Part shown: piece after piece, positions 46,067 through 60,300 of the stretch
Numbering within the stretch: position 1 is the stretch's first letter
Layout of the letters: the number at the start of each line of letters is the position of its first letter
Assembly: GCF_958979055.1 (NCBI RefSeq)
Contig: NC_084886.1
Coordinates: forward strand, 7,819,154 to 7,883,153
Length of the DNA: 64,000 nt
Origin: Alnus glutinosa
Lineage: Eukaryota > Streptophyta > Magnoliopsida > Fagales > Betulaceae
Direction of reading: 5' to 3'
Notes under the pieces: generated by a model
Databases searched by the model: none
Told to the model about the DNA's origin: nothing
What the model saw: the letters and a program-made list of their open reading frames with translations, nothing else
Translations under genes and position numbers: made by a program

Positions 46067-48396
46067 TTTCTTGAGTAATTGGCGGAGATCGAGAGTGGGA
46101 GAGATGGGTGAGACTGATCAGAGATATATATATATATATACACATAAAGTGGAGAGTGGAGAGCTGCTTGCTTTTTTCCATGCATGGCCGCTTGAGTATT
46201 TTGTATGGAGAAGTCTGAAGTCAAGAGAGGATGCAACTAATATCGTTCCGGTTGGTGGGACTCCCAAAACCAAAAGTAACTTCAAACATTGGGGCAAGTC
46301 ACCAAACGGAAAGCAGCTGTTAATTTACTGCTTCAACTCTTAAAAGCTGGTTGGATCGATGGTCTAATTTTAACAGATTAGATTTGATCATCATTCTTTA
46401 TACATGGCAGTTTAATCATATGTTTTTTATTATTATTTTTATTTTTTAAAGAAATTGATCAAGTCTGCAATTTTCAGCAGATGTCACTGTCTGATAATTA
46501 TTGCTTTCCATATTAAATTTCTATTCCATTGTTCGTTACGAAAACCTAGGCCATCAAATTTCACGTTACGTCCAACCTTTCTTCAAAAACAAGCATTCAT
46601 ATGCTTAATTTCTCATATTCTTGCCTGCTTTCTACAGGAGATAATCCAGAACGAGATAAAAGATGTTAGAGTACGTCGTGTTCATGAAGTGCAAGATTAG
46701 GATACGTTTCACGTGAATTTGAATTTGACTTTGTCATATTCAGACAAGGGCAATTCAACAGGATTTACGTGCTTGAACCATGAAATCTTCGGGTCTCAAA
46801 TCTAACTGCTATAAATCAGGCCCCAGGCTCAAGTGGCCCCCCAGTGGAATTATTGAATTTTTTTTTTTTTTTTTCAATTTAGTCCATGATTTATTTATTT
46901 TTAAAGGTTCAATATTACTCTTAATTAACCCGACCCGGGCCACTTCCCTTTTAGAAATCGAAATCACTTTAGAAATCAAGTGATTAACTTTGATCCTTAA
47001 AGAGTCTGAAGGAGGCATGATTTGTATTCAATTATGACAATATAGAATGATGCAGTTGAACCTGCTGTTTTAATTTGGTGATGAAAAGCAGAAGATAAAA
47101 ATAAAGCATCTTAAACAATTCGATGCATCTATTCACCCTCTGAAAGATAACTCTCTACTAGACAGTAAGGACCAAGTCTTGTTATCTTTTCCTGGACTCA
47201 AATGTACAGATCAGACTCCTTCCTGGCCATGAGCAATGTATATCAACTATATCGAAATGCAATAAAAAGGTTCAAATCCCATGGCCACTAAAAGCCCTCC
47301 ATACAAAAAGTGATCAAATGAATTAAAGTTCTTTCCAAAACAGAATTGGTACAAAATAAGAGCATTTCCTGTAAATTGCCACCAACCAATTAGCCAAAAT
47401 GCAAACTCACAAGGAGAAAGTGTTTTCTTCATTAATATGCATGAAAAACAATATTGAAGAAACTTGTATGTCGGCTTACACCAGCAACCAAGCAACTCAT
47501 CACTAAAATATTTACTTGCCCATGGACACATCAGACTACAGTAAGGTAAAAGAAAGGGTCACAACAAGGTTCATGAAAATGATCAAAGGCAAACTAGAAT
47601 TTCTCAACTCAGCAGGATCAAGTCTTTCAGTACATCTATGAAACTTTCAAGGAGCTGTTAACTTCCGTACAATAAATCATTTCCCAGCCAGCGAACTTGA
47701 ACGTAAGGTGGCAAGTTGCATAGGCCAAAATCTCAGACAAAATGAAACTTGTCACCAATTGCTACCCTCTAAAACCTGCTTTCCATATCTGATTTCATAT
47801 TGATATGCAACCCTTTCAATTTTAAGGGAGTTCTCCAGCAACAAGTTTCTCAATTCAGAAGAAAGAACATATCAGATGTAGATGTAACGCCATTCTCATC
47901 TGCATGAGAAATGGCAGGAAAGAATCTCTTTCAACAGAAGTAAGAAGGGGACTACAGATAATGCATGTACAACGAGACACGCTCAAACAACCCCACTCCT
48001 CCCCTGCCCCAAAAAAGAAGTAAAAAGAAAAAAACTTATAAAAGAAAAAGAGCATCTGCAGTAAGTATTTGGACCTCCCACGCAAGTAAAATTCTCCCAT
48101 TGTGTTTTACATAAGCATTTTGAGAACAGATGTTTCTTGCCGCATTTTATGCATCAATTTGTTTTTAGCATCACTTGCTCAAAATACGGATCACTTTAGA
48201 TATTTGAAAAGCAACTTCAATAAAAATTTATTGATAATAATGGTGACTCGAATTCAAACCACATCTGTGGACTAGTTCTTTGAGAAAACACTAAAGTCAT
48301 TTGGTTTCTTCCATGGAGCATCAAAATGGCTTCTCCCAATTACCAGATTACCTTTGCAATGATCATTACATAGGGGCCATAAATTTTGTTTCTTGG
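46067..48396. other. Intergenic stretch between the LOH 3' end and PER11
   Basis: It holds the PER11 promoter near its left end and presumably the LOH 3' UTR near its right end, with a poly-T run at 46858-46875. No gene or clear transposon is recognised. Confidence 0.5.
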
Positions 48397-51300
48397 TCAA
48401 TCTTCATGCTCATCTTCATCTTCAGAATCTGCCAAAAAGAAAAATAAATAAAAATAACCAAACATATTTTATAATCAGGTTATTATGCATTCATAAAATA
48501 GTAAAAATAAGAGCAAGACTTAGGTTAGGTTCAAAGAGTCAAGTTCGTTGAAAAATAACGGTAAAATAGAAGATGTATCAAGCAACAGATGTGAATGAAT
48601 ACAAGAAGTTCACCAAAAATCAATGCACTTAAACAAATCTAAACTTTGTTCCTAACTCTCATTTTAATCACATATGAGGGGTTATAAGACGAACATAGAT
48701 AAATGCAGAAGTCTACCATTCTGCGTAATGAATGTTAGATGAAATCCCAACTTTTCAACTAGTTCTAGAAATTTCTGATATTATGCAAAATATTATGAAC
48801 AATAGCTAGAAAAAAGGCATGATTAGTTTATTTCCCCTTGTATGACAACCTCAACAGAGTGATTTGACTTCAACAATCTCCAACATTTCATACTCACGTT
48901 TATTATAATACATAGCGCTTTATCAGACTGAGTAATAGAGAAAGAAAAAATAAAAATAAAACTGAGTCCCCTTTAATCCATGGAAGAGTTAGCTCCGTAG
49001 GATATTATTGTACTAATGACCCAACCCCTTATAACGTGAATAACCGAATCTGAATCTCAGAAGTCAGCTCGCTACTATGCCCGTGTAGAGAGTGCAATAA
49101 AGAAGATTCTTTTCCAATTACTGAAAATAATAGATCCTCCTACATGCATAGTGATTTTTATATCCAGATAAAGACAGCTGACATTAAAGGTGGATCCTCA
49201 TATCCCTCTGAAAAATTCCCTACTAGAATTCAGTGTTGTTTTATACCTGTCCACATGCTACAATTGTTAATGTGTATATGTTAATTTGACACAACTACTT
49301 AAGGAACATAGATTTCACTCACCAGATCGAACATCTTCACTAAGCCGGCCTCTCGCTTGGATTTGCTTAACAAGCATCCGGTACATCAACACCCACCAAT
49401 AAATATGAAGAACAAGCAAGCAGAATAGAAGAGTATTGAACACATAATAATAAATTGGTCCAGCAGCTGTGTGTTTTTCCTTGTCCAAGGTCAGTAGAAC
49501 TTCATAGCTGCATTAAAGGGAGAAAAGAAATCCAAAAATTAAAATTAAAAAAAATACAAAAGCTAAATGATAAATTTTGAAGCACTATTCTTTAGCAACA
49601 GTATTTATCTATTGATTTTTTTTGGAGAAGTCAAGAATACAATATCATTCATTTTTTTCTCTTTCAGAAGGGGCCTTGCCTAGTGTAATAATAAAAGTCT
49701 CAGCCTTTGAGGCCATTAAGTGAAAGTGCACAGGTTCAATTCTTGGCGGCCACTCACTCTTTGTAACATTATCAAGGTCCATAAAAAAAAATTATTTAAG
49801 ATACTGGGTTGACCTGGACCACTTGATCTAAGACCCAAGCCGAAGAAAAATACATATAAGCTGCAAAAAAGTAAACAAGTTCAATAGCTAATATAAGATA
49901 GAAATTAAATTATACAAACCTAGTACTCCATAGGACCCAGAACGGGTAGTAAATAAGGCGCAGTAAGATCCAGGACAAAACAAACAGAACAAATGCAAAG
50001 CTAGCTATCTTTTCAGCACCACTGTATTTGGACATCTTCCCTACCTCCAGAAATACATCACTAGCATCATGAAGAGCCAAAACAACTGACCCAACACGGG
50101 CAAACCTGCAAGAAATAGGAGAGAAACAGGTTATTGTATAAAACCTAAATATCCCAGATATTTGAATCATTGCACGCACTCAGAGCCATATGTTTTTTTC
50201 TACATGGGCAAGAGGGATAACACACTTATGACTTCAAATGAAGACAACCCTAATAATTTCTATAGATAAGTTGGTAGTACACTTGCTTGCTTGGAATTGT
50301 GATTAACAGTAGATGACCAAGCTACAAACAGCACTACATCAAAACATACCTAAAAATGTAAGATAGCACAATGAGAATGAGGGTTGCAACATGATGACTC
50401 ATGGACACCCCAAAGTCCGAACGCCTTGTTTCCCAGAAAATCAAAGCAAATATGGAGTATGTATAAAATCCAGCCGTAAACATATACAATCCCTTCAATT
50501 TCAACCTGAAAGTCATTAATCAGTCAGTATTGAGTAAACAAAACAGATATCCTTCTTTGGTTTAAATTACAAATGAATGCATGGATAGAGCTAAGCCAAT
50601 GTCGATGTTACATCAAAGAACCAAATTTTTTTTTTATATACTTGGGAAATCTTACTTAATTTGTTGGTCAGGCCAAACCTGATGTCCCGGTCCCACCCAA
50701 AAGTATCTTGTGTTAGCAAACCAAGGCTCATTATGAGTTACATATAAAGCAAGAAGCTCTGCTGAAAGATAATAAATGCATTTCCATGCTGACTCTTTAA
50801 ATTTTCTTATCTTCTTCCTTCTCTCGCTTGTCTCAACATCTAGCATCTCATCCCCCTTTCCAAAAATCAATCGACTGGCCAGTTTCTACAATATACAGAT
50901 TCATTGCAGAGACCAAAAACTAAATAAATAAATAAATCTCAGGCAAAAGGAAGGGAAAGAAAATATCTGAGAGGAAAAAGAAACAAGAAAAATACCAACG
51001 GAGCAAAAGCAGTAAACATTCACAATTCCTTAATATGATTATATTTGTCACTATGATTTGGAGAAAGAATAAAAAGAAAGTTAAAATGAGGAATCGAAGC
51101 AATGGAACATGGAACTATGCACCCACTTTTGTTGTTTTCTAAGTATTAGTTCTCAAACTCGTAAAAATGCAATAGAGCCATGTACCAGCTTTTACAATTT
51201 CGTGGCATGAACTGGATGAGGTGAGTTAGAAAACAATGGCCAAGGTTAGCTCAAGCATGAGCAAAGACTAGTAAGATTCAGAGGGGAAGAACTTGCAGCA

Positions 51301-54300
51301 GTATCTCAATTTCAATTCAAACATGGGTTTGTATCACACTCTATGTTCTGAGAAATATTTACCATTCGAAATAGCCTAGTGCTCCATTTGGCCTATTTCA
51401 TCACAGCATAAGTATGACCTATCACATTCCTATCTGAAAGAAAATTAATACCAACTGTTCAGTACTTCAGTGCATACACTGTCAAAATTTAGCAGATCTT
51501 TCTAGTATACAGTATAGCTGAACAAGCAGTACATATAGAGCAGCCTTTAGCATAATCAAGAAGTGGATTTTCAAACAGAAGCATATACAATGGTGCTGTA
51601 AAAGGCGAAAGAATAGTTCGCTTTGTGCTCACCACGCGGCTGCGTACTAGGGTTGCGCCCCTTTGAGCTTTTTAATGAAATTATTACTTATCAAAAAAAA
51701 CAATGGTGCTGTAAAAGTGGAAGAACAATAGGGAAAATCATGTTTAATCTGTCAATGACAACGTTCCTAGAATAATAATTTTTTTTGGGTTTGGGTTAAA
51801 TGTTGTGCCCAACACTCCGTTCTCTCTCCTGAAAACAAAACCCTTCGCTCTTGTTCTCTGAGCTCCCCCTATCATTCCTCCTTGGATTGATCCTTCCTGA
51901 CTAGTAAATCACTACTCCAAAACACCATTCCTTCCTTCTGTACTTCCCGTTTATCATTAACATGGATAACTCTCAATTTGATCTCCAAGCCCTAATTGAA
52001 GAAACTGAAGCACTTGGCTGGGACTCTCCAGAACAATTGGACGTGGTCAATGAAGCTCCGCCAAACCAGGAAAACTTTGCTCTCATTGGTAAGCTCCTCA
52101 CCCTCAAACCACTCCATACACAACTGGTTCTGGCTACTTTGGCGTCAGCTTGGAACTTTGCCTCTCCGTTGACTGTTGAAACACTAGCTCCAAACAAGTC
52201 CCTCTTTGCTGTTCCCCTTCAGAGCCATGTGGATCGTATTCTTCAACAAGGGCCTTGGAATATCCGGGGCTCTCTCCTCTTTCTTCAACCCTGCTCGCCT
52301 GACCTAGCCCTTGAGGAATTTGATCTACACCTATGCCCATTTTGGATTCAGGTGCATGGTCTTCCCATGCAAAATATGACTCTCTGGAATGCCATTTGAA
52401 TTGGGAAAGCACTCAGAAATCTGCTAGAGGTGGAGAGCCAAGATGTCTCTGGACTGATTTGTCGACAGCATCTTCGTCTCTGGGTAAAACTAAATCCTTC
52501 ACTACCGCTGACCCCTGGTTTCCATATTCCTCGCTCTGGGAAGGAACCTCTCTGGGTAAGCTTCAAATATGAACGGCTAGCCGATTACTGCAATCTGTGT
52601 GGTCTTATTGGTCACAAAAAAAATTAGCTGCCCTACTGCATCTTCTCCTCTTCCACTGGCAAATTTTGGAATTTCTCTCAAGGCGGTGGCCTCCTCCAGC
52701 CCTCGCATGGTTTCAGCTGGTATACCCGAAACTTATGCACCTGGAGCAAAGTCCGGCGAATCTTCTTCTTCGGCAAGTCCTGTAACTTCCGATCCCGGCT
52801 ATGGTGGTGGAGTCTCCAACCAGATGGTCAGGGCTTCCTTTTCTCAACACGTGGCAGCTCCCCCACCAAATATCTCAACTTCAGCAGGCTACTCTCGACG
52901 CGTTGCTCTGATGCCTCCCTCACTCAATCTCGACAAATCCCAGATGGACACGTCTGAACCTGCATGGTATCCTCCCACACCGAATCCGACACTGCCCTTA
53001 CCATCTGATAAAGGTAAGTCACATCCGTTGACCACGCAGCCCACATTTTTGCCTACTCCTTATCCTCTCATAAATGCCGCTGATTTTTCATATCCAATAT
53101 TTTTACTCTCCAAACCAGGCCTTAACCCATATCCAATCCGACCTGAGTACATTAGAAATCGCTCACCCAGCCCACTTCCAAGACTTCCTCTCTCAGTGGG
53201 CTGGCGCCTCCCTCAAGCCCAATGTCTACCCTCTCATTAAAGCCGGCCCTATCAATCTAGTCAAACCCTCCTACTCCCCTAAAGCCCACCCTCTCCCCTC
53301 AGCCCAACCCCTCCACCCCCTTGCATCCGGAAATCAGCCCATTCTTTCCCGATTCCATACTTATTTTCCAAAGCCTGAATCTTCTCCAAGTCAACCTTCT
53401 TCCCCTCCTACAGCACCATCCCCTCCTCTATCCCCTGATATTCCCCTGGATTTCATTAACAGAAAAAGACCTCCCCATAATGACGATACAGAACCCATTG
53501 CTTTTCTGAGGAAGCCAAAAATGTCAAGGAAATCTCTATCAGATTCTCCATCCCAACTGGAAATGGCAGCTCTATCTTTGACTGCTCTGAAACACTCAGC
53601 CACTCCTATGGAACCGCTTACTACCTCCCTCTACAGGCCGATAATCCCTTTCAAATCTGGACTTCCTACTCAACCACTGGCATTTTTTCACAGTAGCTCA
53701 ACTTCTGGCTTTTTGGACAGGCAACTTAACAGGTCCCCGCCTCCTCTACAAATGGTCACAACCACCAAGGCACTAATGGCAGATCCTCCCTCCTTTCCCG
53801 CCAGTTCTTCAGGTCTACTAGAGGGCGCAAACTTTTCAATCCAGCTGTTATGAATGATACTTCTCAGGAGGTCCAAACCTTGTCTTCCAATGCACCTACG
53901 GAGGTGAGCCAATCTGGGCCACCTCCACCACCATGAAGCTGCTATCTTGGAACTGCCGAGGGTTGACATGTGCCTATGCAGTTTGTAGCTTAAGGGTCAA
54001 TGTTAGAAAGCTATCTCCTGATGTAATTGTCTTGTCTGAAACTAAGGCATCACCTGCTGTTACTACTGTGCTTATGAACAATTTGGGTTTTTTTTTTTTT
54101 TTTTTTTTATTTTCTTGATGTCCCATGTCCCTCCTTCTGGTTCCAAATGAGGTCTTTTGTTGGCATGGCGCAATGGTGTGGATTTTGTATGCTTTCTTAC
54201 CGGTGTTAATATAATAAATGCTTGGTGCTACTCTGATCCTCCTGATAAACCCTGGATGCTGTCTTGTATATATGGACCCCCGTATCGAAAAAATAAAAGC

Positions 54301-57300
54301 ACTTTTTGGGAATCTCTCTCAACTATTGGTGAAAATCATAATGGAGCTTGGTTATGTATAGGAGACTTCAACATGATAATTGACCAATCTTAAAAAAACT
54401 GGTGGGCGTCCCTTTGCATGCTTATCCTCTGATCCCTTCCATTTGTTTATAAATAATAATGATATGGTTGACTTAGGATTCTATGGTAATCCCTTACTTG
54501 GTCAAATAACAGAGATAATGTTCACCTCATCAAAGAAAGATTAGATAGGGGCTTAGCCTCCACTCAGTGGATCCATCTATTTCCATCCTTTGCTGTACAA
54601 CATCTCCCTGCCATCACCTCTGACCACAATCCTTTATTATTAAATATTGTTACTTCATTAAATAACCTGCCCCGACCTTTTAGGTTTGAGGAATTCTGGA
54701 CAAAAGATCCCTCTTGCAGGAATATTATCTCCTCTGCCAGGAGCTCTTACTTTGCTGGTTCCCCAGCTTTTACTCTAGCCAAGAAGTTTAAGGCCATGAA
54801 ATATGCTCTCAAAAATTGGAATAAGCTTCACTTTGGCCATATACAAACGATGATTTCTTCTCTGACAAGACAACTAGATATCATACAACAATCCATTGTC
54901 TCTGATCAATCTTTTCAAGCAAAAGTATCACTCAAACAAGACTTGACTGAACTCTTTCCACAAGAAGAAACTCTTTGGAAAAATAAATCCAGAGAAACCT
55001 GGCTTACTTGCAAGGACTTAAATACTAAGTTCTTTCATACGTCCACTCTGATTAAACGGAGGAGAAATACTATCAACTCTCTTAAGCTCCCCTCTGGAGC
55101 CTGGATCTCTGATCGTGCCACAATTGGAAGTTGCTTTACAAATCATTTTAGCTCTTTGTTCTCATCTTCATTGCCTGTTATTGAGAATGACTTGCTGAAT
55201 TTATTTGATAACTCCATCTCAACTGAAGAGAACTTAGCACTATGTTCCATCCCATCAGAATAGGAAATTTTCACAGCCCTCTCGAGCATTGGATCCACCA
55301 AGGCACCAAGCCCGAACGGCTTCACAGCTCTTTTCTATAAGAAATATTGGGATATAGTAAAGCATGTAGTTCTAAAATGTGTTTGGATTTCTTTACGACA
55401 AACCATCTTCAGAAAGAACAAAATCACGCCTTTATTACTCTGGTTCCCAAGCAATTGGGGCTGTTCTCTGTCAATCATTTCTGACCTATTAGCCTCTGCA
55501 ATATCATCTACAAGATAATATTAAAAGTTCTGGCTAATCGCTTCAAAGGTTTGCTCCATCTCTTTATCTCTCCATATCAATTTGCTTTTGTTCCTTCCAA
55601 AAATATTCAAGATAATTCTATTTTGGCCCATGAATTGCTCCATTCAATCAAATCAAAGAAAGGTCGTGGAGGGCTTATGGTTGTTAAGATTGATATGGAA
55701 ATAGCTTTTGATCATATGGAATAGTCTTTCCTCTTAGCCATCTTGAGTAAATTGGGCTTCCACCCTACATGGATTAACTGGATTTGGGTTTGTGTTACCT
55801 CTACATCTTTCTCCATCTTAATCAATGGCAGCCCGTTCGGGTTATTTACTCCAGCTAGAGGACTTCGCCAAGGAGACCCTCTTATCTCCTTTCTTATTTA
55901 TTCTTGGCACAGATATGTCTCGGCTTCTTCATCAACAAGAATCTATTGGACTTCTCAAGGTATTAAGATTGCTAGGAACTGTCCCCCCAATTACACATCT
56001 TCTCTTTGCTGATGATCTTATTATTTTTGCAAAGGCTACCTCTACTGAAGCTTCTACTATCAAGTCATGTCTGGACTCTTACTGCAGATGGTCTGGACAA
56101 GCTATGAATGATTCCAAATCCTCTATCCTCTTCAGCAAAAATACCAACTCCCCATCTATCTCTAGCATCACAAGTATCATTCCTTTTAAGCCTTCATCAT
56201 CTACTCCTTACTACCTTGGACTTCCTCTTATTATTGGTAGATCAAAAAATAAAGATTTTCAGCCTATTCTGACTAAGGTCCTAGGGAAAATTGATGGTTG
56301 GTGAGCAAAAACTCTCTCAAGCTGGAAGAGTGATACTTATCAAAGCCACTACAGTTACCATTCCCTCTTATACTATGAGTTCCTTCCTTCTTCCAGATTT
56401 AATTTGCACAGCACTGGATAAATCATTTAAAGACTTTTGGTGGGTTTTCCAAAAGGTAAATCAAAGAATCTATATCTCAAATCCTAGAGCTCAATGTGTA
56501 CTCCCCGCAGTCTAGCGGGAATGGGTTTTCGTCTTATGAAAGAAATCAATCTGGCTCTTGTTGCCAAACTTGGATGGAAGATTGTCTCAAATGTGGATTG
56601 TCTTTGGGTCCGACACCTCAGAGAGAAATATATCAACTATGGTGATTTTTTCTCAATCTCTACATCCCCAAATGCATCCATGATCTGGAATGGTATTCAA
56701 AAGAATAAGCCACTTCTACTAGCTAATGCTTGTCTCCAAGTCTCGACGACCTCACATCTCCCAATCTGGTCAACCTCTTGGATCCCCTTTATCCCTTTCT
56801 TCAAACCTTCCCCTAAATTTCCAAACAATCTCAATCAACCTTCCCTGCTTATTTCAGACTTGATTTCCTCAGACACCTTGCAATGGATCCCTACGGTTGT
56901 TCACTCCATTTTTGATAACTTTAGTGCTAGAGAGATTCTTAATCGGCAGATATTGAATGATCCAAACCCTCACTACATCTGGACTCCATCTAGCTCTGGT
57001 AAGTTCTCCATCAGTTCAGGATATCTTACACTTACTCAATCAAACCTGCCAGTATGTAGCCCTACTGTTTCATTGGGTTTTTGGAAATCTATACAGAAGC
57101 TTAACCTCAATGATCGGCTTAGGAATTTCCTCTGGAAAATTGCTTGGAATATTCTTCCTACTATGGCCCGATTAAATGCCATTTTTCCATCCTATATCTC
57201 GACTGAATGCCCACTTTGTAAATCAGTGTTGGACTCTCTTCAGCATTTACTCTTCAATTGCACATTTGCCTGGGTAGTATGGCGCAACTCCCCTTGGCCC

Positions 57301-60300
57301 TTGGATTCTACGGCTCTTAATTTCTCTAATATGGTGGACTGGGTCAAGCTGATTATCTCCCCAACATCTCTAGGAATCTCTATAACTAATCACCATAAGT
57401 TTCAAATTTTTGCAACTGTGTCATGTGATCTTTTGTGGCATTACCGAAATAAACCCTTTCATGATGCTCTCTCCTTTGATGTTGTTCAAGTCTCTCAGCA
57501 TATCGACAAGATTTCTATGAAACACTTCACAGCTTGGCATCAAATCCCAACTCCAATGGAACACTGGCTACCTCCTACAAGTCCTGGCTTCAAAATCAAT
57601 TTTGACACGGCAATCCGGGATACTTTTTCAGCACAAGCAGCGGTTTGTCGAAATCACCGGGGTCATCGTTAGTATGATCTCCCAAATTAATTCTCCCTGT
57701 TTGCCAAATTATGGTGAAGCCTTAGCTGCGCATCTAGCAATTTCTCTTGCTACTTCTCTTAAGCTTGAGAAATGTACCATAGAATGTGACTCTCAAGTGG
57801 TTATTCTTTTTTTGATAAGTAAGTGCAAATCTCTCAAGTGGTTATTCTATCTCTGCAAAATCCCCCGAATCTTCTTGATTGGCGCATCACATCTATCATT
57901 TACGATATCATCGACTCCCTTCTAGTCTCCATCTCCTGGAGTGCTAAAAAAGTCAATAAAAATGCAGACTTCTGTGACCACTCAGTAGCACATTGGGCCA
58001 CAACCAGATCTTTTTCTGGCCACATTCCTACTACTCCTCCACCCCCTCCCTCAGTCCCTATTGTAAGTGGGAAAGACCCACCTCCTATTAGATTATTAAG
58101 TTGTTAGCTACTTTATAGTTTATTTATGCTTTAAGCTTGTTAGTTGCTTGTTTCTTGTTTTTTTTTTTAATAAGTAAATTTAGTCTTATTGAAAGCGTAA
58201 TGCGCCCCTGAGTACACTGAAAGTATACAACAGGAAAACCTAACAATAAAAGAAACAAGAAAATCAGCAAAGCTGATAGATAAAAGGACAAAAAAGCCAT
58301 CAACCAGAGATACAGCATATGGAGAAACGACTCTAACACCTCCTCTAGGGAGCTCTCTAGGTTCTCAAAACACCTAAGGTTTCTTTCTCTCCAAATACAC
58401 CAAAAAATGCAGATAGGCACCATCTTCCATGTTGTAGCGCTCATTGATCTTCTAGACTTCCACCAACAGGCAACAAGGTCTAGCACTCTCCTAGGCATGA
58501 CCCAAGAAATACCAAAGCGAGAGAAGATGTTGTTCCACAGAGCGGAGGCCACATCACAATGCAGAAGAATATGGTCCACTGATTCCCGATCTCGCTTGCA
58601 TAGGCAACATCTGTCAACAATGATTATGTGTCTCTTCCTAAGATTGTCCATAGTAAGGATTTTACCTAGAGCTGTGAAGAAAGCTGCCCTCGGGGGTGCT
58701 TGAGTCCGCCACATACTCTTCCAAGGGAACCGAGTTCCTCCAGAAGAAGTCAAAGAACCAAAATAAAACTTAACCCTGAAAACACCTTTCTTGGAAGAGA
58801 CTCATCTAAGGCTGTCATCCCGATCTCTATTCACCCTGGTAGAGTGTAAAACCTGAAAAAATGAGGCAAAAACATCTACTTCCCAACCATGCGACTCTCT
58901 AACAAAGCTCACGTTCCACTGAACGGACCTACCCAAAATCTCCATATTGTCAGCCACTGACGCATCCTTCACCCGAGCAATACCAAAGAGATCAGGAAAA
59001 ACTTCTTTCATAACCGTATCTCCACACCACAAATCATGCCAAAATCTAGTCCTACCCCCATCCCCCACCTCATATCTAATAAATCTGGAAAAGGTCTCCT
59101 ATCCTTTCCTTATGTTCTTCCACAACCCTACTCCAAAAGCCCCTACAATCTCACGGGAGCACCACCCACCCCACATACAACCATACTTGGAATCCACCGC
59201 AACTCTCCACCAAGTATCTCTTTCCATACCAAAGCGCCATAACCATTTCCCTAAGACCCTAACAACGCGCAGTTGAACAACACCAAATTTCTAATGCCAA
59301 ACCCCACTTCTGAAATTGGGGTACAAACCTTCGCCCAACTCACCAAATGATATTTAAATTCTTCGCCCAGCCCATCCCAAAGAAAATCTCGTTGTAGCTT
59401 CTCAATGCGTGTAGCAAGACTCACCGGAATAGGGATCAGAGACAAGTAATAGGTAGGTATGTTGGAGAGAGTACTCTTGATAAGGGTAACCCTCCCACCC
59501 TTTGAGAGGTATAACCTTTTCCAACTATCCAACCAATTTTCAACCTTCTCGATTACTCCGTCCCAATACGAGTGGACTTGTAGGAAGCCCCCAAATGAAG
59601 ACCCAGATACTTCACTGGCAAAGAAGCAACCTCACACCCTAAAATGTCGGCTAACCTTCCTACTTGAACGACATTCCCCACTAGAATTAGATTGGATTTT
59701 GGCCAAGTTGACCTTTAAGCCCGAAACAGCCTCAAATAAGAGAAAGAGACTCCGCAAACACCGCAACTGGGAGGAACGAGCATCACAGAAAATCAAAGTG
59801 TCATCAGCAAACAAAAGATGCGAGAAATAAGCATTACCCACTCTGAAGCCTTCCAACAAACCCCCACTGACCACCGCTGTAATCATATGATTCAAAGCCT
59901 CCATAACAAACACAAACAAAAGAGGAGACAAATGCTTCCCTTGCCTCAAGCCTCGAGAGCTACTAAAAAAGCCGTTGGGCGAGCCAATGACTAACACCGA
60001 AAATTTCGCAGAAGAAATGCATCGAGCTATCCACGAACACCATTTACCAAGAACATCATGCTTGTTTCTTGTTCAATGTACTTACAAAAAGAAAAGAAGA
60101 AGAAGAAGAAGAAAGAAAGAAAGACAACGTTCCTAGATTACAGGTCAAGAATAAGCTAAATAACTAAGCACATTGATCAATATGAGGAGTTCTATATATG
60201 CTCACTAGCAAAACCTAGCTTTACTAATCAAGACCCCTGTAGGAGTAATACTAAGGGTCTGTTTGGGTTTGCAATTTCAAAAAGTGCGATTTAAAAATAG

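Larger units (their letters stand above)
51772..60122 (+). mobile_element. Full-length but decayed L1-type LINE with a nested LINE insertion
   Basis: The 15 bp target duplication GACAACGTTCCTAGA at 51757-51771 and 60123-60137 is perfect. The element has a 5' leader, ORF1 from 51962, ORF2 from 53933, a 3' UTR from 58108, and an A/GAA-rich tail at 60083-60122. A second LINE (58160-60058) with its own duplication splits the 3' UTR. The host body is about 6.4 kb. It lies antisense to LOH in intron 1. Confidence 0.92.

Noticed and set aside
58407..59276. Plus-strand open frames over the nested LINE
   Set aside because: They are shadows of the minus-strand reverse transcriptase and zf-RVT regions, which have clear motifs.
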